Part shown: positions 12,409 through 22,200 of the stretch, in pieces
Position numbering within the stretch: position 1 is the stretch's first letter
How the letters are laid out: each line of letters starts with the position of its first letter
Assembly: GCF_006402735.1 (NCBI RefSeq)
Contig: NZ_CP017174.1
Location: 4,839,001-4,903,000, forward strand
Length of the DNA: 64,000 nucleotides
From: Myxococcus xanthus
GTDB lineage: Bacteria; Myxococcota; Myxococcia; Myxococcales; Myxococcaceae
Direction: 5' to 3'
Notes under the pieces: generated by a model
What the model was told of the DNA's origin: nothing
Databases searched by the model: none
What the model saw: the letters and a program-made list of their open reading frames with translations, nothing else
Position numbers and translations under genes: made by a program

Positions 12409-12580
12409 GCCCTGTACCCCTCCCCCTCTGTTGAAGACACTGTCATGCCGGTCCGACGCAGGTTCATGAGTGGCTGTTCTGCTCAGTGAGTCGAATAAGA
12501 CCGCGACGTGGGCTTCCAAACCACCCCATCAACAAGGGAGACTACGCAGCGACGCCCCTTTCTTGGGCATTTCAAGCACC

Positions 12581-13444
12581 ATGCCGAAGCTCTTTTTGCT
12601 GCTGGGACTGGGACTCGCCCTATGGGCCAGGCCCGCCGCCTCCGCCGAGCCCACCACCGTCGCTCCCACTCCCACATGGCCCGCTCCGGGCGCCCCCCTC
12701 GCCGTTTCCGAGGTGCGCTTCCCCAAGGACTTCGGAAAGCGCCGCATCTACCTGGACGCAGGGCACGGCGCGGAGGGGAACACCGGCAACAAGGGCGTCA
12801 CCTGCGAGGACGAGGAGACCTTTACCCTTCGAGTGGCGGAAGACCTGGCGAAGCGGCTGGAGGCAACCGGCCACTTCCAGGTGCGCCTGAGTCGCAGGCC
12901 GGGCGAGCGCGTCCCCTATCCCACCCGCGTCACCGCCGCCGAGCGGTGGCGCGCCCATGCCATGCTCAGCCTGCACTCCGACTCACGTGGCACCGCCACA
13001 CCATGGTCTCCAAATCCGGACCAGGAGTGCAACCGGCAGGACTCCGCCCCTGGCTTCACCGTGCTCTGGTCCGAGTCCGCGGAAGCCACCACGCTCCTCC
13101 AGACTGGACGCGCGGGACTGGCCCGCGCCCTGGCGCGCAGGCTGGGCCAGGCGGGCTTCCCGCCCTATGACGGCGTGGACTACGAAGGCCTCTACGCCAT
13201 CGACTCCAAGCAGCCCGGCGTCTTCGTGGCGCGTGAGCCCACGCACCGGCAGATATTCGTGCTGCGAAAGCCGCGCATCCCCTCCGTCATCATCGAGACC
13301 CACCATGCGCTCGACTTCGAGGAGTCCGCACGGTGGCGCGAGCAACGGACCCTGGAAGCCTTCGCCGCCGCCGTGGCCCAGGGACTGGTGGATGCGCTCG
13401 TGCCCGAAGCGGCCACCCAGCCTCGCACAACCCGCCCCCGGTGA
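12581..13444 (+). CDS. N-acetylmuramoyl-L-alanine amidase (Amidase_3)
   Basis: A 287-residue zinc amidase that cuts the bond between muramic acid and the stem peptide. ATG 12581 opens a clear signal peptide (MPKLFLLLGLGLALWARPAASA), so the longer frame from 12470 is rejected. Family motifs are in order: YLDAGHG (zinc His), ED-E (zinc Glu) near residue 77, SLHSD (zinc His), and IIETHH near the end (catalytic Glu). It is periplasmic or secreted. It lies divergent to the SH3-like/peptidase/lysozyme operon with a 172-bp gap, extending the cell-wall-hydrolase theme. It could serve in daughter-cell separation or predation; the sequence does not decide. Confidence 0.85.
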   Translation: MPKLFLLLGLGLALWARPAASAEPTTVAPTPTWPAPGAPLAVSEVRFPKDFGKRRIYLDAGHGAEGNTGNKGVTCEDEETFTLRVAEDLAKRLEATGHFQVRLSRRPGERVPYPTRVTAAERWRAHAMLSLHSDSRGTATPWSPNPDQECNRQDSAPGFTVLWSESAEATTLLQTGRAGLARALARRLGQAGFPPYDGVDYEGLYAIDSKQPGVFVAREPTHRQIFVLRKPRIPSVIIETHHALDFEESARWREQRTLEAFAAAVAQGLVDALVPEAATQPRTTRPR

Positions 13445-13562
13445 ACCCGAGCCGCAGCGTCCCGTGACATGCTCCAGGCCATCCACCGGACCTCATGATG
13501 GATGGCTCGCCATTCATAGGTGAGCGGTACATCGGGCTCTGCCATTCAGGCGGGGTCCTCGC

Positions 13563-15149
13563 TCACCCCTCGCGTTGCTGCCCCGCTGCCTCGTGCCGTC
13601 CATTGGCGGCGCCGACGTGTTCGACAAGGCGGCGCGCCAGCGTCTCCACCCGCGGATCCCGGAGCACACTGTAGTGGTCTCCGGGAACGTCCTCCACGGC
13701 GAGCCCCGATGGCACCCAGCGAGCCCATCCGTGGGACGGCTCCACGGCCTGGGAGCGTTGCGCATCCTTCGCGCGCAGCAGCAGCACGGGGCACCGAACG
13801 GGACCGGGGCGGTAGGCCGCCAACGCCCGCAGGTTCGCTCGGGTCACGTCACGCCAGGCGCGGAGCGTTGACGCCTCGATCTCGGGAGGCAGCCATCCTG
13901 CCTGTCGCGCGTGCTCGACGACGACGGCGAATTGCTCCTCGTCGGACAGGCCCGAGAGCGCCTCGGGGCGAAGGGTGGACTCGGCACCTGCCGTCCGTGC
14001 CAGGTCCATGGCCATTCCAGCGAGCAGCAACGCCGCATCGGGTTCCCGCGTAGGCGCGTTCTCGTCGGGAGCGAAGCTGTCCAGCAGAATCAGGAGCGCC
14101 ACGGACTGCCCCTGACGCTCCAGCTCGCGCGCCATCTCGAACGCCACCACGCCACCCAGGGACCAGCCGCCCAGCACATAGGGGCCCTCGGGCTGACGCT
14201 CGCGCATCGCCTCCACGTAGCGGCGGGCGAGCGCCTCCACCTGATCAAGAGGAGGCTCGCGTCCATCGAGCCCCGCAGCCTGGAAGCCGTAGAGAGGCCG
14301 CTCGCGTCCCATGCGCCGAGCCAGCGCACGATACGGCCCCACGGCGCCGCCGACGGCGTGCACGAGGAAGACAGGCGTGCCGGCACCTTCGGGCTGCAAT
14401 GCCACACAGTCACGCGTGGCCCCTTCCGTATCCGAGCCTTGCAACCAAACCGCGAGCCGCAACACCGTTGGCGCCTCGAAGAGGGCACGCAGCGGCATGT
14501 CCACGCCAAGCTCCGTGCGGACACGCGCCACGACCTGGGTTGCCAACAACGAATGGCCTCCCAGCTCGAAGAAGTCGTCATGAAGACCGACACGTGGCAC
14601 GCCCAGCACCTCCGAGAAGATGCCCGCCAGCGCGTGCTCGGTGGCCGTGCGCGGCTCGGCGAAGGCTTCATTGGCAACGTGCGACCGCAGGTTGTGAGCA
14701 GCCAATACCTTGCGGTCGACCTTGCCGTTGGGCGTCAGCGGCAGTGCCTCCAGCACCACCACCACCGACGGCACCATGTACTCCGGCAGCTTCTGCCTCA
14801 CGTACTCCTTCAGCGCCCCTCCCTCTCCCCCTGGCGCCACCACGTACGCCTCCACCCGCTTCTCCTGCCCCTCTCCCCTCACCACCGCTGCCGCTTCCTT
14901 CACCTGCGCGTGCTGCTTCAGCGCCTCCTCCACCTCCCCCAACTCAATCCGGTACCCCCTCACCTTCACCTGCGCGTCCCGACGCCCCAGAAACTCCAGC
15001 AGCCCACTCTCCTGCCACCTCACCTCGTCCCCCGTCCGGTACACCCGCTCTCCGTCCCCAAATGGCGACGGCACGAAGCGCTCCGCCGTCCACTCCGGCC
15101 TCCCCACGTACCCCTCCGCCAGCCCCTCCCCTCCCACGTACAACTCCCC
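13563..15149 (-). CDS. NRPS C-terminal part after the frameshift: end of fourth A, T, thioesterase
   Basis: This is the displaced 3' end of the 27148 gene. It reads in the -1 frame from the C-run at 15146-15150 onward. Content: the end of the fourth A domain (YRTGD, NGKVDRK), a carrier domain (FFELGGHSLLAT, phosphopantetheine Ser codon at 14552-14550), and a type I thioesterase with Ser in GGWSLGG (codon 14162-14160), Asp in LLDSFAPD and His in GDHYS. The thioesterase would release the finished peptide by hydrolysis or cyclisation. The frame extends back to 15785, but that part is a shadow of the A domain, and there is no good start for separate translation. With one C restored, the whole gene (13563-27148) gives a single 4528-residue protein. 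Either the sequence has a one-base error here or this strain makes an enzyme without its release domain. Confidence 0.85.
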   Translation of the reverse strand, partial: GELYVGGEGLAEGYVGRPEWTAERFVPSPFGDGERVYRTGDEVRWQESGLLEFLGRRDAQVKVRGYRIELGEVEEALKQHAQVKEAAAVVRGEGQEKRVEAYVVAPGGEGGALKEYVRQKLPEYMVPSVVVVLEALPLTPNGKVDRKVLAAHNLRSHVANEAFAEPRTATEHALAGIFSEVLGVPRVGLHDDFFELGGHSLLATQVVARVRTELGVDMPLRALFEAPTVLRLAVWLQGSDTEGATRDCVALQPEGAGTPVFLVHAVGGAVGPYRALARRMGRERPLYGFQAAGLDGREPPLDQVEALARRYVEAMRERQPEGPYVLGGWSLGGVVAFEMARELERQGQSVALLILLDSFAPDENAPTREPDAALLLAGMAMDLARTAGAESTLRPEALSGLSDEEQFAVVVEHARQAGWLPPEIEASTLRAWRDVTRANLRALAAYRPGPVRCPVLLLRAKDAQRSQAVEPSHGWARWVPSGLAVEDVPGDHYSVLRDPRVETLARRLVEHVGAANGRHEAAGQQREG

Positions 15150-16207
15150 CTCACCCCCACCGGCACCGGCCTCATTCCTTCGTCCAGCACGTACACCCGC
15201 GTATTCCCCACCGGCTTCCCAATGGGCACCGTCACCCCCACGTCCTCCTCCGCTACGCGGTGCACTGTCGTGAAGGTCGTCCCCTCCGTCGGCCCGTACC
15301 CGTTGATGAGGACGCCCCCTCCCCTCACCCTCTCCCTCACCCGCCCCACCGCCAGCACGTCGCCTCCCGCCAGCACCTGCCTCACTCCACTCAGCGCCTC
15401 TGGCTGGTACGCCTGCATCTGCTCGAAGAGGGCCGCCGTCAGCCACAGCGACGTCACTCCCGCCTCCTTCAGCCTCCGCCCCAGCGCCTCCAACTCCAGC
15501 GGCCCCTCCGGGTACACCACCAGCTTCCCCCCGTGCAGCAGCGCGCCCCATACCTCCAACGTCGACGCGTCGAAGCCCGTTGGCGCCAATTGCAGCCACA
15601 CCTCCTCCGGGCCGAAGTCCGCCACGCCGCTTCCCACCACCAGTCGCGTCACCGCTCGCTGCGGCACCGCCACCCCCTTCGGCTTCCCCGTGCTTCCCGA
15701 CGTAAACATCACGTACGCCAGGTTGCCCCCTCCCACTCCCGGCACCGGGTTTGTCTCCGGCTGATGGGCAATCTGCGTGTCCCACTCCGTGTCCACGCTC
15801 ACCACCAGCTCACCACCCGCAGCCACCTCGTCCGCCAGCCGCTCCTGCGCCACCAGCAGCGCCACCCCAGCCTCCCGCTTCATCCACCCCAGCCGCTCCA
15901 GCGGGTAGCTCGCGTCCAGCGGCACGTACACGCCCCCCGCCTTCAGAATCCCCAGCGCGCTCACCACCCATTCCAACGAGCGCTCCACGCACAAACCCAC
16001 TCGTACCTCGGGGCCCACCCCCATTCCCCTCAGGTGGTGCGCCAACTGGTTTGCTCGGCGATTCAACTCCCCGTAACTCACCTGCTGTCCAGCCCACTCC
16101 ACCGCCACCGCGCCCGGTGTCTTCTCCACCTGCGCTTCAAACAGCTCCGCCAGCGATGCGTCACTCGGGTACTCCTCTCGCCGCCCGCTCCACTCCTCCA
16201 CCAAGCG
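14720..16207 (-). repeat. A-domain direct repeat, copy 1 (fourth A domain)
   Basis: About 1.49 kb nearly identical to 21061-22549. The repeat covers almost exactly one adenylation domain, from the linker motif LVEEWSGRREEY to NGKVDRK. The only differences I find are two substitutions near the low-coordinate edge and one missing C in the run at 15146-15150. The carrier and condensation domains on both sides differ between the two sites. Confidence 0.9.
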
Positions 16208-19200
16208 CAGACGCTCGGTGGCTGGCATCAATGGTAGCTCGCCCAGGCGCGTTTCCGGATTCGCGACCGCGGCCTCCAGCAGCACCGACACCTGCTTCAG
16301 CAGCCGCTCCGCCGTCTTCGCCTCGAACAGGTCGCTGTTGTAATTGACTGACGCGGCGGCACCTTCCGGCAGCTCGACGACGAACATCGACAGGTCGAAC
16401 TTCGACGTCTGAATCCGCGCGTCCATCACCGTCAGCGACAATCCCTGTCGCAGCTTCACTTCGGGCGCAGGCGTGTTCTGAAGTGTCAGGGACACCTGGA
16501 ACAACGGGCTGCGACTCAGGTCCCGCTCCGGCTGCAATGCCTCCACCAGCTTCTCAAACGGGACGTCCTGGTGCGCATAGGCGCCCAGGGTCACCTCACG
16601 CACCTGCGCCAACATGTCCCGGAAGGAAAGCTCGGGACGTACGCGAGCCCTCAGCACCAGGGTATTTGCGAAGTTGCCGATGAGCCCCTCCGTCTCCGCC
16701 TGCGTGCGACCCGCGATGGGGAAACCCACGCTGATGTCGTCCTGCCCCGAGAGCCGCCACAACACCGTCTGATACGCCGCCAGCAGCACCATGAACGGCG
16801 TGGCCCCTTCTCGCCGCGCGGTCGACTCCACTTGCTGCCACAGCGCCTTCGGCCACATCTGCCGCTGGACTCCACCTCGAAAGGTCTGCGCCGCGGGGCG
16901 AGGCCTGTCCGTGGGGAGGTCCAGGAATCGCGGCGCGCCCGCCAGTGCCTCGCGCCAGTAGCGAACCTGCGATTCCAACACCTCGTCCTTCAACCACTCG
17001 CGCTGCCAGAGCGCGTAGTCCGCGTACTGCACGGGCAGCTCCGGCAATGGTGACGGCAGCCCTTGCGAGAAAGCGTCGTAGATCGCCGCCAACTCCCGAA
17101 GTAGCACGCTCGCGGACCAGCCGTCCGAGACAATGTGATGCAACAGCAGCACGAGGACATGCGCCTGCTCGGACTGCTTCAACAGCAGGGGGCGTAGCAG
17201 CGGCCCACGCGCGAGCTCGAATGAGCGGTCGACTTCCGCGCGCACCCGGTGCCGTACCTCGGACTCATCCTGGGCGCCCAACTCGACCACGGAGAGGTGG
17301 AACGGCGATGGCGAAGCGATGCGCTGGACAGGTGCTCCGCCCTCATCCGGGAAGGCCGTCCGCAGGACTTCATGACGGCGCACCAACTCCGAGAAGGCTC
17401 GCTCCAGGACAGACACATCCAGGGGGCCATCCACCCGCAGCACATACGGTACGTTGTACTCAGTGCCGCCCGGCTTCAGCCGATCCAGGAACCACAGTCG
17501 CTGCTGCGCGAATGACAGCGGCACCCGGTCCCCCCGAGGCATCGGACGCAGCGCGGGCAGCGTCTGGCTTCGAGTCGCCTGCTCCACCTGCTGGGCAAAG
17601 GACCTCAAGGTGGGCGCCTCGAAGAGGGCACGTAGCGGGACCTCTACGCCCAGGACCGCACGCACGCGCGCCACCACCTGCGTGGCCAGTAGCGAATGTC
17701 CACCCGACGCGAAGAAGTCGTCCTGCCGGCCCACCCGCTCCATCCGCAAGACGTGGGCCCAGACAGCGGCCAGCGTCTCTTCCATGGGGGAAGCCGGCGC
17801 CTCATAGGCGGGAGCCGAGCCACGCGCCGACACGTCCGGCACGGGCAGCGCGCGCCAGTCCACCTTGCCATTGGGCGTCAGCGGCAATGTCTCCAGTACC
17901 ACCAGCGCTGACGGCACCATGTGCCCAGGAAGCCGCTGCTGGAGGAAGGCCTTGAGGGCCGCGATGTCCGGAGCAGCCCGGGCCGTACGAACGGCGTAGC
18001 CCACCAGCCGTTTTTCGCCAGGCACCTCTTCTCGCGCGATCACCACCGCGTCCTGGACGTCGGGATGCGCTCTGAGCACCGCCGCCACTTCTCCGGACTC
18101 CACCCGGAACCCTCTCACCTTCACCTGGAAGTCCGTCCGCCCGATGAACTCCAGTCGCCCATCCCCCAACCACCGCACCTTGTCTCCCGTGCGGTACATC
18201 CTCGCTCCAGCCTCCCCACTGTACGGGTCCGGTACGTACCGCTCCGCCGTCAACTCCGGGCGCCCCACGTACCCTCGCGTGACCTGCGCCCCTCCCACGT
18301 ACAACTCTCCCCCCACGCCCACCGGCACGGGACGCAGGCTCCCGTCCAACACGTACACCCGCGTGTTGCCCATCGGCCGTCCCAGCGGCACCGCCGCGGG
18401 TGACTCCGCTCGACGCGGCAGCTCCACGCGCCCCGCCAGCACACCCACCGTCGTCTCCGTCGGGCCGTAGTGGTTGTGCACTTCGCACCCGGGCGCCAAC
18501 GCCGCCACCTGCTCCAGCAGGCTCCACGAGGCCGCCTCTCCTCCCACCACCAGCCGCTTCGTCGGCAGCACCTGCACGGGCGCTACGCCACTCATCAGCG
18601 CCGCGAGGTGCGAGGGCACCACCTTCAAGCACTCCACCCCATGCCGCTGGAAGTACTCCGCCACTCCCGCCGCGCTGCTTGCCCTCTCCTGCGTCAGCAC
18701 ATGCAGCAGTCCCCCCGTCCACAGCGCCGCGTACAGCACCGTGTTTCCCAGGTCCGCCGCCAACGTCGACACCAGCGCGAAGCGTGTGCACTCCGCCAAC
18801 CGCAGCCGCGCATTCGCCGCTTCCACGTAGTTGGCAAGCTGCCCGTGTGTGACCGCCACGCCCTTGGGCCGCCCCGTGCTTCCGGACGTGAACAGCACGT
18901 ACGCCAGCTGTTCGGGGTGCACCTCTACCCGCGGCGCTTCCGTCGGCTGCGCCTCGAGCCGCGCCGCGTCTCCATCCATCTCCACCCGGCGCGCCGACAG
19001 CCCCTCGAAAGTCGCCGCATGCCGAGCCTGCGTCACCACCACCGGCGCAGCCACTTCTTCCACCAGCGCGCGCAGGCGGGACACGGGCTGCGAGGGGTCC
19101 AGCGGCACGTATGCGCCTCCCGCCTTCAGGATCCCCAGCATCGCCACCACCCACTCCACGCCACGCTCCAGGCACAGCGCCACTGGCACTTCCGCGCCCA

Positions 19201-22200
19201 CCCCCATTCCCCTCAACTGGTGCGCCACCTGGTTGGCCTGCGCCTCCAACTGGCGGTACGTCAGCTCCCGCTCCTCGCACCGCACCGCGGGAGCCTCCGG
19301 CGTCCGCTCCGCGTGGTGCTCGACGCACCGGTGGACAGCCTCCCACCGGAGAGCCTGGACCGATCCGTTCCATTCCACCAGCACCTGATGACGCTCGGCA
19401 TCGGTCAGCAGCGGTATCTCGGACAGGCGCGATTCGGGCCGCGTGGTGACGGCCTTCAGCACCTGCTCCAGGTGGAACACCATCCGCTCCGCCGTGGCCT
19501 CCGTGAAGAGGTCGGTGCTGAACTGGAGCAAGCCCTCGAAACCCCGTGGTGTCTCCCCCATGCTCAACGAGAGCTCGAAGCGGGCCGCCTCCTTGTCAAT
19601 CAACCCCATCGGCTTCACGGTCAGCGCGGGCAGCGTCAACGGCCCCACCGGGGCGTTCTGCAACACGAAGAGGACCTGGAAGAGCGCGCTGCGCCCCAGG
19701 TTCCGCTCGGGTTGCAGGTCCTCCACGAGCTTCTCGAAGGGAAGGTCCTGATGATCGTAGGCCCCCAGTGTGCGCTCACGCACCTGCGCCAGCAGCTCGC
19801 GGAAGGTGGCATGGGGCTGGACCTGGGCGCGGAGAACCAGGGTGTTGACGAAGAAGCCGATGAGCCCCTCGGTCTCTTCGTACCGGCGCCCCGCGATGGG
19901 CGAGCCCACCAGCACGTCCTCCTGCCCCGAGTAGCGCGACAACAGAAGCTGGAAGGCCGCCAGCAGCACCATGAAGGGCGTGGCTCCCTCGGCATGGGCC
20001 AGCGCCGTCACAGCGTCGCTCATCGGCCGTGGCAACCGCACCGGCACCCATGCCCCACGGTGCGACAACGTCGCCGGCCTGGGCTTGTCGGTGGGCAGCT
20101 CCAAATGAGGAGGCGCGCCAGACAGCTGCTGCCGCCACCAGTCGAGCTGTGTCTCCAGCACGGCCCCGCTCAGCCATTGCCGCTGCCATACCGCGTAGTC
20201 CGCGTACTGCACGGGCAGCTCCGGCAACCCGGGCGACCGTCCTTCGAGGAAGGCCGCATAGAGCGCGCCCACCTCGCGGACCAGCACACCCAGCGACCAG
20301 CCATCCGAGACGATGTGATGCAGCACCAGCACCAGGGTGTGCACGTCCGGCGACAGCCGCGACAGCCCCACGCGCACCAGGGGGCCGCGCTCCAGATGAA
20401 ACGGCCGCAGAGCTGTTCGCGTCGCACGCGCGCGGAATTCCGCCTCGCGTTCCGCTTCCGGCAGCGCGCTCAAGTCCTCGAAGGCGAGCTGGACGTCCAT
20501 GGCCGGATGAACGACCTGGACAGGCTGGCCCTCGTGGGAGGCAAACGTGGTGCGCAGCGACTCATGGCGCGCCACCAGCGCGGAGAACGCGCGCTGCAAC
20601 GCGTCCACATCGAGCGAGCCCTCGATTCGGAGGACGATGGGGACGTTGTAGCTGGCACTGCCCGGGTGGAGCTGGTCGATGAACCAGAGCCGCTGCTGGG
20701 CGAACGACACGGGCAATGCGCCCATGCGAGGTACCCGGGTCAGCGCTGGCACGCTCGGCGCCGCCGCTTCCCGCGCCGACTCCTCGATTCGCAGCGCGAG
20801 CCCTTCGAGAGCAGGTGACGCGAAGAGCGTGCGCAGGGGCAACTCCACGCCGAAGGCGGAGCGGATGTGCGCGATGAGCTGCGTGGCCAGCAACGAGTGC
20901 CCGCCCAACTCGAAGAAGTCAGCGTCCGCGCTCACCCGCTCGATGCCCAGCACTTCACACCAGATGATGCTCAGCCGCTGCTCGGTGACCGTACGCGGCT
21001 CGATGTGCTGACGCGGCTCGGAAGGCCCCGCTTCAGAGGCCAACAGTGCCTTGCGGTCGACCTTGCCGTTGGGCGTCAGCGGTAGTGCCTCCAGCACCAC
21101 CACCACCGACGGCACCATGTACTCCGGCAACTTCTGCCTCACGTACTCCTTCAGCGCCCCTCCCTCTCCCCCTGGCGCCACCACGTACGCCTCCACCCGC
21201 TTCTCCTGCCCCTCTCCCCTCACCACCGCTGCCGCTTCCTTCACCTGCGCGTGCTGCTTCAGCGCCTCCTCCACCTCCCCCAACTCAATCCGGTACCCCC
21301 TCACCTTCACCTGCGCGTCCCGACGCCCCAGAAACTCCAGCAGCCCACTCTCCTGCCACCTCACCTCGTCCCCCGTCCGGTACACCCGCTCTCCGTCCCC
21401 AAATGGCGACGGCACGAAGCGCTCCGCCGTCCACTCCGGCCTCCCCACGTACCCCTCCGCCAGCCCCTCCCCTCCCACGTACAACTCCCCCCTCACCCCC
21501 ACCGGCACCGGCCTCATTCCTTCGTCCAGCACGTACACCCGCGTATTCCCCACCGGCTTCCCAATGGGCACCGTCACCCCCACGTCCTCCTCCGCTACGC
21601 GGTGCACTGTCGTGAAGGTCGTCCCCTCCGTCGGCCCGTACCCGTTGATGAGGACGCCCCCTCCCCTCACCCTCTCCCTCACCCGCCCCACCGCCAGCAC
21701 GTCGCCTCCCGCCAGCACCTGCCTCACTCCACTCAGCGCCTCTGGCTGGTACGCCTGCATCTGCTCGAAGAGGGCCGCCGTCAGCCACAGCGACGTCACT
21801 CCCGCCTCCTTCAGCCTCCGCCCCAGCGCCTCCAACTCCAGCGGCCCCTCCGGGTACACCACCAGCTTCCCCCCGTGCAGCAGCGCGCCCCATACCTCCA
21901 ACGTCGACGCGTCGAAGCCCGTTGGCGCCAATTGCAGCCACACCTCCTCCGGGCCGAAGTCCGCCACGCCGCTTCCCACCACCAGTCGCGTCACCGCTCG
22001 CTGCGGCACCGCCACCCCCTTCGGCTTCCCCGTGCTTCCCGACGTAAACATCACGTACGCCAGGTTGCCCCCTCCCACTCCCGGCACCGGGTTTGTCTCC
22101 GGCTGATGGGCAATCTGCGTGTCCCACTCCGTGTCCACGCTCACCACCAGCTCACCACCCGCAGCCACCTCGTCCGCCAGCCGCTCCTGCGCCACCAGCA

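Noticed and set aside
13519..13567. GGTGAGCG/CGCTCACC inverted repeat at the NRPS 3' end as a terminator
   Set aside because: Loop of 33 bases, stem of only 8 bp and no T-run; too weak to call.
13563..15785. A separate 740-residue NRPS gene starting at 15785
   Set aside because: The part before 15149 is out of frame with the A domain and glycine/arginine-rich; it is the frameshifted tail of the 27148 gene.
18470..20818. 782-codon plus-strand frame opposite the NRPS (and similar ones at 13911-15764, 21251-22567, 29677-32892)
   Set aside because: His/Arg/Pro-rich products without motifs, antisense to clear NRPS/PKS domains.
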